A DNA stretch of 64,000 nucleotides from Planctomycetota bacterium (GTDB taxonomy: Bacteria > Planctomycetota > UBA1135 > UBA2386), in assembly GCA_020638655.1 (NCBI GenBank), contig JACKIC010000009.1:1-64000 (forward strand), written 5' to 3'. The position numbers were made by a program, and so were the translations under genes. The notes below the pieces were generated by a model, which was not told the origin of the DNA, ran no database searches, and saw only the letters and a list, made by a program, of their open reading frames with translations. Positions 25,064-33,136 of this stretch are shown in pieces; the stretch's first letter is position 1, and every line of letters begins with the position of its first letter.

Positions 25064-25336
25064 TCAGCCGCCGCGCCGGCTCTGGACCAGCTCGGTCAAC
25101 CCCAGCAACGTGTTGCAATTTCGCAGGGAGATGTCCGCGTCGGTGAGCTGCACGCCGAAGCGCTGCTCGAGGAACTCGACCACCTCGACCACACCGGCGG
25201 AATCGATGATCCCGGAGGTCACCAGCGGCGTGTCCGCGTCCAGCCCGTCTTCACGGCCCTCGCGGAACCACTGGGCGACGAAGCCGCGGATCTCGACGTA
25301 GATCTGGTGTTCGCTCGGAGCCGGGCCGGTGGACAT
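25064..25336 (-). CDS. Acyl carrier protein-like
   Basis: 90 residues. ACP fold with the phosphopantetheine serine in SGIIDSAGVVEVVEFLE (S46), preceded by LDADTPLVTSG and followed by EQRFGVQLTDADI, then NCNTLLGLTELV. This is the stand-alone carrier protein type that serves a dedicated ligase or transferase, rather than the fatty acid synthase ACP (which usually has DSLD). No partner enzyme is next to it. Divergent from the small lipoprotein gene at 25447. Confidence 0.8.
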   Translation of the reverse strand: MSTGPAPSEHQIYVEIRGFVAQWFREGREDGLDADTPLVTSGIIDSAGVVEVVEFLEQRFGVQLTDADISLRNCNTLLGLTELVQSRRGG

Positions 25337-25446
25337 GGGGGCCGAGCATCATGCCGGGTGCCGCCGACGAGACAACCCGGAACGACGGCCGGTCGGCGCC
25401 GGGACGGGAATTGCCAGCACCCGGCCTCGGCCCCAAGATCCCGCGC

Positions 25447-25839
25447 ATGCACAACCCCTCGCGCGCGCTGCCGTTCCTGTTGCTCACGGCGGCCTGCGCC
25501 GGGACCTCGTCGAGCCTGGACATGTCGCCGCGGACCTTCGCGCTGAGCCGGGAGCAGGCCGACCAGGTGATCCGCGAGACGCTCGCCGAGGGCTGGCCCG
25601 AGAACCAGCAGCACCCGCTCGGCGGCGCGCGCATCGGCTACAGCATCCAGATCTGGTGGCTGCTCGATCACGACGACGTCAGCGCCGAGGCCCTGGAACA
25701 GGCGGACGGCACGTTCGTGTTCGGGGTGCGCAACCACGGCACCGCCCCCGTCGCCGGCAACCCGGCGCGGCGCCAGCTCCTCGAGCGGCTCGTGGCCAAG
25801 GCCACGGCGCTCGCCGGCGCCCAGACCGCGGGCCGCTGA
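25447..25839 (+). CDS. Small lipoprotein of unknown function
   Basis: 130 residues from ATG 25447. Lipoprotein signal LPFLLLTAACAG, Cys at about 17. The mature part contains SREQADQVIRETLAEGWPE, GARIGYSIQIWWLLDHDDV and a C-terminal helix RRQLLERLVAKATALAG. No family recognised. It is 16 bases upstream of the frameshifted endonuclease/exonuclease/phosphatase gene on the same strand, so they may be co-transcribed. Confidence 0.6.
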   Translation: MHNPSRALPFLLLTAACAGTSSSLDMSPRTFALSREQADQVIRETLAEGWPENQQHPLGGARIGYSIQIWWLLDHDDVSAEALEQADGTFVFGVRNHGTAPVAGNPARRQLLERLVAKATALAGAQTAGR

Positions 25840-25855
25840 GTCGCCAGAAGGCACG

Positions 25856-26817
25856 ATGTCCGCCTCGCTCCGCAAGCGCCTGCGCCCCACCAACCTGCTG
25901 GCCCTGCTCTGTTTGCCCGCGCTGGGCATTGCGGTGGCGCCGTGGCTGGCGCCCCTGCACTGGCTGTTCGACCTGCTCGCGTGCTTCGCGGCGCAAGCGC
26001 TGTGCTGCCTGCTGCCGGCCGCCGCGGTGCTGGGCGCGTGCCGGCGGCTGCGCCTGGCGGCCGTGTTCGGGACGGGCGCGCTGTCCGCCGCTGCCGCCTG
26101 CCTGCTCGCCGCTGCCGACGGCGCCGACGCCGAGCCGCAGCCGAACCCGGAAGGCGTCGCGCTGCGGGTATTCGGGGCGAACCTGCTGTTCGGCAACGAA
26201 GCCAACGCCGGCGCCTTGCTGGCCGCCGTGCGCTCCCGGAACCCGGATGTGCTCTTCCTCAGCGAGGTGACCCCGGCCTGGCTCGCCGCGATCGACGCCC
26301 GCTGCGCGACTACCCGTTCCGGTGCGTGCGCACCGCGGAGGGCCCGTTCGGGGTGGCGCTGCTGTCGCGGCTGCCGCTGACCGACGCGACCGTGGTGCCG
26401 CTGGGGTTCGCGTGGTCGCCGGCGGTCCGGGCGACACTGACGACCGCTGCCGGACCGATCGGCGTGCTCGGCGTGCACCCGCCGCGCCCGGGGGGCCGCA
26501 GCCGCAACGCCGAACGCGACCGCGGCCTCGCCGCGCTGCCGGGCCTGCTCACCGGCCTGCCGTCGCGCCACCTCGTGATCGGCGACTGCAACGCCACGCC
26601 GTTCAATCCGAGCTTCCGCGCGATGCTCGCCGAAGCCGGCCTGCAGAACGCGGCCCGAGCGCGCTGGCTGCCGAGCTGGCCACAACAACTGCCGTGGCCG
26701 CTGAGGGTTCCGATCGATCACGTGCTGGTGAGCACGACCGTGCAGGTGGCCGAGATCGACACCGGCCCGACGTTCGGCAGCGACCACGCACCGATCTTCG
26801 CGGTGCTGACCTGGTGA
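25856..26817 (+). pseudogene. Endonuclease/exonuclease/phosphatase family protein, frameshifted
   Basis: The N-terminal part is in one frame: membrane helices in about residues 12-95, then GVALRVFGANLLFGNEANAG and NPDVLFLSEVTPAWLAAIDAR. The continuation is in the next frame: LRDYPFRCVRTAEGPFGVALLSRLPL, VIGDCNATPFNPSF (catalytic N/D) and GSDHAPIFAVL (catalytic H). The switch is near 26295-26305 (gcccgctgcgcgactac); one missing base explains it. Joined, the protein has the normal order for membrane-anchored EEP (DNase I-like) proteins of about 320 residues. Either a real recent pseudogene or a consensus error. Confidence 0.8.
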
Positions 26818-26896
26818 GCCAGGGCCCCGCTGCGGGCCCGCGATTTCGCGCCGCGGCGGCCGGTGACGCCCCGCGCGCGCACCGCTAGACACGCGC

Positions 26897-28006
26897 ATGG
26901 AAGAACGCCCCTTTGCCCGCTCGCTCGCGGCAGCCCTGGCCGCGATCCCTCTGCTCTTCACGTGCGGCGCGCGCGCCCAACAGCCGGCCGGCCTGTTGAT
27001 CGGCATGCCACCGCCCAAGGTGGTGCAGACGACGCTGTTCACGGGCCTGAACAGCGAGCTGCTGTTCCGCGTGCCCGGGGAGGCCTACCGCGGCATCGGG
27101 CAATACGTGGCGCCCGGCCGACACCGCATCCGCGGCGCGGTGTTCCACCTCGCCGACGCGACGGCCGCCGACGGCGAGACCTTCGACGTGCACACCTACC
27201 TCGAGCAGGGCAGTACCAACCTGCCGACGATCCTGGGTCCCGACGCGCCGGGCACCACCTCGGTCAGCAGCGCGCTCGGCGTCACCACCCCGCAGGGCAT
27301 CCTCGAGCACGAGATCACGGTGCTGTTCAACCCGCCGGTCGACGTGCCCGACGGCTCGGACCTGTTCGTCTCGCTGGTGTTCCGCACTCCGGGCCTGCGC
27401 GCGCGCACCGTCGGCGGCACCAGCACCCCGGGCCTCGCGACCACGCTGCTCGACGCCTGCGGCGCGGGCCTCGACCCGAACACGGCGTTCGCCTACCTGC
27501 ACGACGTCGGCGTCATCACCCCGCTGGGCAGCGGCCTGGTCGGCTGGCAACCGCTGATCGAACTGCTCGTCGACGGCAGCAGCGGCCTGGCCGTGTCGCG
27601 CCGCAACAGCAACCTGGAACCGACGGCGTCGATGTACTCGGGCCTGCACCCCGACAGCGCCGCGCCTTCCAACCAACCGGGCCGCGCCGACCAGCCGGGT
27701 TACGTGTTCCTGGCCAACGGCGCGATCGGCCAGGGCTCACCCGTGTTCCTGCTCGGCTCGACGATGCCGTTCGCGGGCGCGCCGTGGATCGTCCTGTCAC
27801 CCGGCGACGCGGTGCTGCACCTGTCGCCGGTCGGGCTCGTCGGCCTCGGCTTCGCCGTCGTCGATGCCAGCGATCGGGCGGCGATCTTCTGGCCGATCCC
27901 GCACAGCAGCGCGATCCGCGGGCTCGACGTGCGCAGTCAGGCGTTCGGCTTCGACCTGGCTACCGGCGTCGTCGCCGCGGGCGCCGCGACGCGGCAGCGC
28001 TTCTGA
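26897..28006 (+). CDS. Secreted protein of unknown function
   Basis: 369 residues. Signal peptide (FARSLAAALAAIPLLFTCGARAQ). Mature sequence is beta-rich with GLLIGMPPPKVVQTTLF, GRHRIRGAVFHLADAT, DGSDLFVSLVFRTPGLR and a C-terminal domain from GYVFLANGAIGQGSPVFLLG ending QRF. The C-terminal part (LSPVGLVGLGFAVVDA) resembles the beta-domains found at the ends of other Planctomycete exported proteins. No catalytic motif. A 14-bp tandem duplication (27999-28026) spans its stop codon. Confidence 0.55.
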   Translation: MEERPFARSLAAALAAIPLLFTCGARAQQPAGLLIGMPPPKVVQTTLFTGLNSELLFRVPGEAYRGIGQYVAPGRHRIRGAVFHLADATAADGETFDVHTYLEQGSTNLPTILGPDAPGTTSVSSALGVTTPQGILEHEITVLFNPPVDVPDGSDLFVSLVFRTPGLRARTVGGTSTPGLATTLLDACGAGLDPNTAFAYLHDVGVITPLGSGLVGWQPLIELLVDGSSGLAVSRRNSNLEPTASMYSGLHPDSAAPSNQPGRADQPGYVFLANGAIGQGSPVFLLGSTMPFAGAPWIVLSPGDAVLHLSPVGLVGLGFAVVDASDRAAIFWPIPHSSAIRGLDVRSQAFGFDLATGVVAAGAATRQRF

Positions 28007-28041
28007 AGCAGTGCTTCTGAAGCAGTTCTCCTGAGCAGCCT

Positions 28042-28066
28042 TCTTCCCGGATACTCGCCGGGAAGA
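28042..28066. terminator. Hairpin between secreted-protein gene and selC
   Basis: Arms 28042-28050 and 28058-28066 (tcttcccgg and exact complement), loop of 7. It lies just after the 3' end of the minus-strand tRNA-Sec and downstream of the plus-strand gene, so it could end both transcripts. The flanking T/A content is weak. Confidence 0.5.
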
Positions 28067-28069
28067 GAA

Positions 28070-28168
28070 TGGCGGGAGTGCATGGGAATCGAACCCACCG
28101 GGAGCCGCGCGAGGCGACCCCCCACAGGTTTTGAAGACCAGGCCGAACACCAGCTCGAATGCACTCCC
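28070..28168 (-). tRNA. selC: tRNA-Sec (anticodon TCA)
   Basis: 99 bases including an encoded CCA (28070-28072). The 8-bp acceptor stem GGGAGTGC/GCACTCCC with discriminator G, the T-arm sequence ggttcgattcc, a long variable arm and anticodon TCA (28132-28134, in loop cttcaaa) identify selenocysteine tRNA. One mismatch is seen in the anticodon stem (CTGGT/ACCTG). It implies that the organism encodes selenocysteine machinery elsewhere (selA, selB, selD). None of those genes, and no obvious selenoprotein, is in this window. Confidence 0.93.
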
Positions 28169-28211
28169 GCAGGTGTTTGGGCCGAGCACTCTACGAGCTG
28201 GGCCAGACTGG

Positions 28212-31200
28212 TCAACGGCCCTTGTCGCCGGCGCGCGCGTCCGGTTGCGCGGCCCGCGGCTCGCCGATCGGGCCGCCCTGCGTTCGGGGAATGCTGACCG
28301 TCGGCTCGTCGGCCGCCGGCAGGACGACCACGAACGTGGTGCCGGCGCCCGGCGCCGACTCGATCGACACGTGCCCGCCGAGCTGCTTGATGATGCCGTA
28401 GACCGTCGCCAGCCCCAGGCCGGTGCCGCGCCCGCCGCGTTTGGTGCTGAAGAACGGGTCGAACGCGCGCTGCCGCACCTCTTCGCTCATGCCGGCGCCG
28501 GTGTCGGCGACGCGCAGTTCGACACCCGCGTCGACGCGACGCGCGCCGATGCGCAGCTGGCCGCCGTCGGGCATCGCGTCGCGGGCGTTGACGCACAGGT
28601 TGGACAGCACCTGCTCGAGCTGCGTCGGAGCCGCGCGCACCCGCAGCGCGGCGGCCGGCAGGTCGAGCTCGAGGCGCACTCCGGGCCCCACGAGCTGCGT
28701 CAGCAGCGACTGCTGCCCGCGCACCTGTTCGGCCAGATCGACCACCTCGGTCTGCACCGCCTGCCGGCTCGCCACCGTCAGCAGGTGCCGCGTCATCCGG
28801 CGCCCCTGTTCGGCGGCCTCACGCACGCGCACGGCGAGCTCCGCCTGCGGCCCCCCGACGGGCAGCTCCGCCTCGAGCAGCGAGGCGTTGCCGAGCACCA
28901 CGGTCAGGAGGTTGTTGAAGTCGTGCGCGACGCCGCCGGCGAGCGCGCCGAGGCTCTCCATGCGCTGGAACTGCTGCAGGTCGTGCTGCAACTGCAGGCG
29001 CTTCTCGTGGTCGATCTCGAGCTGTTCGAGCGCCGAGCGCAGTTCGGCCGTGCGCTCGGTGACGCGCCGCTCGAGCGCCTTGTGCAGTTCGCGCAGCTCG
29101 GTCGTGCGTTCGTCGACGAGCCGCCGCAGCAGCCGCGCGCGCCGCGCCGCGCGCCGCCCGCCGAAGTGGATCGCGAGCCCGCCGAGCAGCAGCGTGAGCA
29201 GGACCAGGCCGAGCTGGGTGGACGTGCGCTCGAACAGTCGCGGTTGCACCTCGATCTGCAGCGACGTGACGCTCGGACTGGCGCGACCATCGACGGACCA
29301 GGCCTGCACCTCGAAGCGGTGTTCACCGGCCGCGGCGAGGCCGAACGAGATCTGCCGTTCGACCGACGGTTCGGTCCACTCCGGCTGCTCGGGCAGCAGG
29401 CGCCAGCGATACCGCTGCAATTCGGGAGCGTCGAAGCACGGCGCCGCGACCGCGACGGTGAGCACGCGCTGCACGCCGGCGGCGATCTCCGCGCGGGCCT
29501 GCCCCTGCAGCGGCAGGGACCGTCCGCCGGCCGTGACTCGTTCGATCGTGCACACCGCCGGCGCCGGCCAGCGGTGCATGCGTTCCCGCTCGATCGCGAG
29601 CACGCCCCGCACGCCGCACAGCAGCACGCGCTCGCCTTCGCATGCCATGCTGGGTTGCACGCCGCCGTTCGCTTCGGCCGCGGCGCCGCGCGGCCCGAAC
29701 AGCGGCCGGCATGCCAGCCGCGCCGTGATGCCGTCGACGACCCGATCGAGAGCCGCGGGATCGACCACGAAAGTGCCGCGGTTGCTGCCGACGACCCACT
29801 GGCCGCCGAACGGCACCGCAGAGCAGACGAACGGATCGAGCAGCCCCTCGGCGGCGCCCACCCGGCGCAAGCGGTCGCCGTCGACGGCGACGAAGCCGCC
29901 GCCGTAGCAGCCGAGCCAGACCCTCGACGACGCCGTCGGCAACACCGCCCGGACCTCCCCCGGCGGCAGCTCCACACCGTTGCGCAGGCGCAACGTGACG
30001 CGCAGGTCGGGCTCGACGCGCAGCAGCGTGCTGTCGCTGGCGATCCACAGCCGCCCGCCTGCAGTGGGCACGATCATCTTGACGGCCTCGCCGCGCAGCA
30101 GCAGCGCCTCGGGCGGTTCGGACCAGCGACCCTCCTGCAGCCACCGCACACCGTCTTCGGTGCCGCACCAGATCCGGTCGTCGCCGGCGATGTGGATGGC
30201 GCGCACGCGACCGGGCGAGGGCGCCCGGAAGTGCCGCACGTCGTCGCCGCGCAGCCGCGTGACCCCGGCATCGACGCCGAGCCAGAGATCGCCGCTGGCG
30301 CTGCGGGCCAGGCCGCCGATCGCGATCCCGGCGAGGCGCGCATCGGCTTCGAAGTGCTGGCCGTCGAAAGAGAACAGGCCGCCGGCGGTACCGACCCACC
30401 ACCTGCCGTCGCCCGCAGGCAGCACGGAGTGCGGCTCGACCGCCTGACCGGCCGCCGCGCGCGGCGTGTGCAGATCGACCTCGCTGTCGAACAACCGCGC
30501 GAGCCCGCCGCCCTCGAACCCCACCCACAGCGCGCGATCACCTTCGACCAGGATCGCGCGCACACGGTGCGCGATCGGCAGGACCAGCGGCGGAACCACG
30601 CCGTCGGGATCGATGCGGCACAAGCTGCCCTCGGCCCCGACCCACAGCAGCCCCGCGGCAGTGACCGCGAGCGCGCTCACTCCCGCGTCGACCGGCGCAC
30701 CGGGCACGGTCAACGGTTGCGCCGAACGGCCGTCGTAGGCGAACAGACCGCGATCGGTGCCGAGGATGGCCCGGCCGTCGCGGAGCATCACCGCGGAACT
30801 GCACGGCTCCTCGACCAGGACCTCGCGGTTCGGGTCGTCGAGACGAAACACGCCGCCGCGGCCGACGACCTGCGGGCCGTCGGCGAACGGCAGGAAGGCG
30901 CGCGGGTCGCGACGTGAACGATCGGCGAGTTCGATCACGGTCCCGCCTTCGAGCCTGGCGAACAGCCCCGACGAGGTCCCGCACAACAGCCGGCCCGACG
31001 GCTCCGTCGAGGCGAACCGCAGGTTGGTGCCGGGCACCTGCGCCAGCAGCGTGAAGTGTCCGTCGCGGCGACCGAACAGGGCCCCCTGCTCGGTCCCGAC
31101 CAGCAGCTGCCCCGACGCGTCCTGCGCGACCAGCGTGATGCGCTGGTCCTGCAGCCCGTCCGCGCTCGTCGCTTCGACGCGCCACTCCATGCCGTCGAAC

Positions 31201-31421
31201 CGGCACAGGCCGCCGAAGGTCGCCACCCACAGCATGCCGTCGCGATCGAACTGCAGCGCGCAGACCGTGTTCTGCGGCAACCCCGAGGTCGCGTCCCAGC
31301 TCCGCACCTGCAGGTGGGAGTCCACGGGTACGGTGATCACCGGTTGCTGGGCCCCGAGCTGAGCCGCCAGCCCGGCGGCCACCAGGACCCGGGCGAGGGC
31401 GGTGGGCGACGCGAGGCGCAT
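28212..31421 (-). CDS. Two-component propeller sensor histidine kinase
   Basis: 1069 residues from ATG 31421, which starts a signal peptide (ALARVLVAAGLAAQLGAQ). Next come many propeller repeats of ~40-50 residues (for example LPQNTVCALQFDRDGMLWVAT, then GLCRFDGMEW), a Y_Y_Y-like beta domain, one membrane helix (QLGLVLLTLLLGGLAIHF), a coiled coil and a kinase core. The phosphoacceptor is H833 in GGVAHDFNNLL; N, G1 and G2 boxes are NLCVNARDAM, VADTGAGM and GTGLGLATVYG. Unlike Bacteroidetes hybrid sensors it has no receiver or DNA-binding domain, and no response regulator is adjacent. The ligand is probably periplasmic. Confidence 0.88.
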   Translation of the reverse strand: MRLASPTALARVLVAAGLAAQLGAQQPVITVPVDSHLQVRSWDATSGLPQNTVCALQFDRDGMLWVATFGGLCRFDGMEWRVEATSADGLQDQRITLVAQDASGQLLVGTEQGALFGRRDGHFTLLAQVPGTNLRFASTEPSGRLLCGTSSGLFARLEGGTVIELADRSRRDPRAFLPFADGPQVVGRGGVFRLDDPNREVLVEEPCSSAVMLRDGRAILGTDRGLFAYDGRSAQPLTVPGAPVDAGVSALAVTAAGLLWVGAEGSLCRIDPDGVVPPLVLPIAHRVRAILVEGDRALWVGFEGGGLARLFDSEVDLHTPRAAAGQAVEPHSVLPAGDGRWWVGTAGGLFSFDGQHFEADARLAGIAIGGLARSASGDLWLGVDAGVTRLRGDDVRHFRAPSPGRVRAIHIAGDDRIWCGTEDGVRWLQEGRWSEPPEALLLRGEAVKMIVPTAGGRLWIASDSTLLRVEPDLRVTLRLRNGVELPPGEVRAVLPTASSRVWLGCYGGGFVAVDGDRLRRVGAAEGLLDPFVCSAVPFGGQWVVGSNRGTFVVDPAALDRVVDGITARLACRPLFGPRGAAAEANGGVQPSMACEGERVLLCGVRGVLAIERERMHRWPAPAVCTIERVTAGGRSLPLQGQARAEIAAGVQRVLTVAVAAPCFDAPELQRYRWRLLPEQPEWTEPSVERQISFGLAAAGEHRFEVQAWSVDGRASPSVTSLQIEVQPRLFERTSTQLGLVLLTLLLGGLAIHFGGRRAARRARLLRRLVDERTTELRELHKALERRVTERTAELRSALEQLEIDHEKRLQLQHDLQQFQRMESLGALAGGVAHDFNNLLTVVLGNASLLEAELPVGGPQAELAVRVREAAEQGRRMTRHLLTVASRQAVQTEVVDLAEQVRGQQSLLTQLVGPGVRLELDLPAAALRVRAAPTQLEQVLSNLCVNARDAMPDGGQLRIGARRVDAGVELRVADTGAGMSEEVRQRAFDPFFSTKRGGRGTGLGLATVYGIIKQLGGHVSIESAPGAGTTFVVVLPAADEPTVSIPRTQGGPIGEPRAAQPDARAGDKGR

Positions 31422-31548
31422 GACCCGGCACCATAGACTGCCGTCCGGGCAATTGGTGGACTTGTCCAAGGTCGTTCTCATCGGAGTTTCGGGCCGCGGC
31501 ACGAAAGCCGGGTTGCGGGCCTGCCGGCCCTCGCTAACCTGTTTGCCC

Positions 31549-32097
31549 ATGCAAGTCGCCGCACTCGAACTCCGCCCCGGCACCCTGGTCTCCTACGAGG
31601 GCCGCATGTGCACCGTCGTCTGGTGGAACATGCTCCGCAACGACCGCCGCGCCTTCGTGCAGATGCGCATCAAGGACCTGCTGACCGGCCGCGTCACCGA
31701 GCTCAAGGAGCAGACCGACAGCCGCTGGGAGGTGCTCGACAAGGAGGACAAGGACCTGTCCTACTCCTACCGCGACGGCATCGACGAGGTGTTCTTCTCG
31801 GAGACCGGCGAAGAGGTGCGCTGCGCCGTGGCCGCCGCCGAGGACGCGCTCAAGTGGCCGTCCGAGACCTACAAGGGTTTCTTCGTGAGCGGCTCGCTCG
31901 TGGCCGTGTTCCCGCCCAAGCACTCGATCCTGACGATCACCGAGACCGCCCCGCCGATGCGCAACGCCGGCTCGGGCAGCAAGGAGGCCGTGCTCGAGAA
32001 CGGCATGAAGGTCAAGGTCAACCTGCTCTGCGACGTCGGTGAGAAGGTGCGCATCGACACCGAGACGCTCGAGTTCAAGGAACGCATCGCGAAGTGA
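31549..32097 (+). CDS. efp: Elongation factor P family protein with an atypical tip loop
   Basis: 182 residues from ATG 31549, normal EF-P length. KOW-like domain I (ALELRPGTLVSYEGRMCTVV), OB domain II (YSYRDGIDEVFFS) and OB domain III ending LENGMKVKVNLLCDVGEKVRIDTET. The loop that normally reads KPGKGxAFV, whose Lys (or Arg) is modified and reaches the ribosome P site, here reads LRNDRRAFV (29-37). By alignment on AFV, Asp32 lies where the modified residue should be, with Arg33 and Arg34 next to it. It may be a divergent EF-P paralogue or use another modification. Divergent from the histidine kinase. Confidence 0.8.
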   Translation: MQVAALELRPGTLVSYEGRMCTVVWWNMLRNDRRAFVQMRIKDLLTGRVTELKEQTDSRWEVLDKEDKDLSYSYRDGIDEVFFSETGEEVRCAVAAAEDALKWPSETYKGFFVSGSLVAVFPPKHSILTITETAPPMRNAGSGSKEAVLENGMKVKVNLLCDVGEKVRIDTETLEFKERIAK

Positions 32098-32136
32098 TCG
32101 CGGCGCGGCGGCGACGCTGCCCAGACGGCGGCAGCG

Positions 32137-33054
32137 TCACCGCAGGTGGATCAGGTACGCGTCGGAGACGCGAACGTGCGGCAGCACGTCGAGCAGCTGC
32201 GCATACAGCGTGATCGGCCGCACCGCGGCAGGCACCGGCAGGTTGAGGGTGCCGGTGCGCAGCACCAGGTCCGGGGACGGCACCACCAGACACGGCGCCG
32301 CAGTCAGCGTCAGCGAACTGGGCAACAGCTGCGGCTGTGACGAGATCCCGACCACGTGCCACGCCGACCAGCCGGCGCGCAGCTCGAGGTCGGCGAAGCG
32401 CGTGTCCCACAACGCGCCGACCGCGTAGGTGTTGGCGATGCCGCAGTCGACGGCCATCGGCACCACCGTGATCGCGTCGGGGACGAGACGCAGTTCGAGA
32501 TCGACCTGCGCGCTGCCCGGCAACACCGCGGTGAGGTCGTAGCCGACGCGGAACTGCAGCGGCTGCGCGACGAGGTCGGGCGTCGTGCCGACGAGCGGCG
32601 TCATGCCGTACTGCCAGTCCCAGGTTCCGTTGTTGCCGGTGTCGACGGCGAGCTGCACCGGCTGGATGCCGACCAGGTTCACCGACAGCTCGAACCGGGC
32701 CGGCAACGCCGCGGTCCCCGCGCCGGCGAACGTGACCACGATCTCCCCAGGGCCCGCGTGCGCGACGCTGCCGTTCTGCACCTGGGTCGAGAGCGAGAGC
32801 CGGAACGTCGCGTCGGTGCTGCCGGCGCCCGCCACCCAGTTCACCCTGGCGAACTCGGGAGCCAGCCCCGCGCCCCCCACCGCGGCCACGCCGCCGACGT
32901 TCGGCAGGGGGCCCACGGGCACGGTCTGGTTCGTGGTCTGGGCCCCGACGACGAGGTTGCAGGGCAGCGGGGTCGCGGCCGCGACGGAGGCAACGACCGC
33001 CTGGGCGCTGAGCAGGCTACCGAGGACGGCGACGCAGAGGAGCGCGCGGGACAT
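32137..33054 (-). CDS. Secreted protein of unknown function
   Basis: 305 residues from ATG 33054. Signal peptide SRALLCVAVLGSLLSAQA. Mature part is beta-rich: TPLPCNLVVGAQTTNQTVPV, RVNWVAGAGSTDATFRLSLS, PGEIVVTFAGAG, VDTGNNGTWDWQYG and DAYLIHLR at the end. DTGNNGTWDW recurs in Planctomycete exported proteins. No enzyme motif. It is convergent with the EF-P gene and divergent from cstA, whose start lies 83 bases away. Confidence 0.55.
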   Translation of the reverse strand: MSRALLCVAVLGSLLSAQAVVASVAAATPLPCNLVVGAQTTNQTVPVGPLPNVGGVAAVGGAGLAPEFARVNWVAGAGSTDATFRLSLSTQVQNGSVAHAGPGEIVVTFAGAGTAALPARFELSVNLVGIQPVQLAVDTGNNGTWDWQYGMTPLVGTTPDLVAQPLQFRVGYDLTAVLPGSAQVDLELRLVPDAITVVPMAVDCGIANTYAVGALWDTRFADLELRAGWSAWHVVGISSQPQLLPSSLTLTAAPCLVVPSPDLVLRTGTLNLPVPAAVRPITLYAQLLDVLPHVRVSDAYLIHLR

Positions 33055-33136
33055 GGCGAGCAGTATGCCACGGCGCGGCATCCTCTACCTGCCGCGCGCT
33101 GGCACCGCGCGCCGCGCCAGGGCAGCATGCGCAACC

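Noticed and set aside
26290..26310. Frame change read as programmed frameshift or selenocysteine site
   Set aside because: No slippery sequence and no in-frame TGA; a single lost base is simpler.
28131..30917. 928-codon plus-strand open frame
   Set aside because: Antisense to the histidine kinase and overlapping selC; no protein-like pattern.
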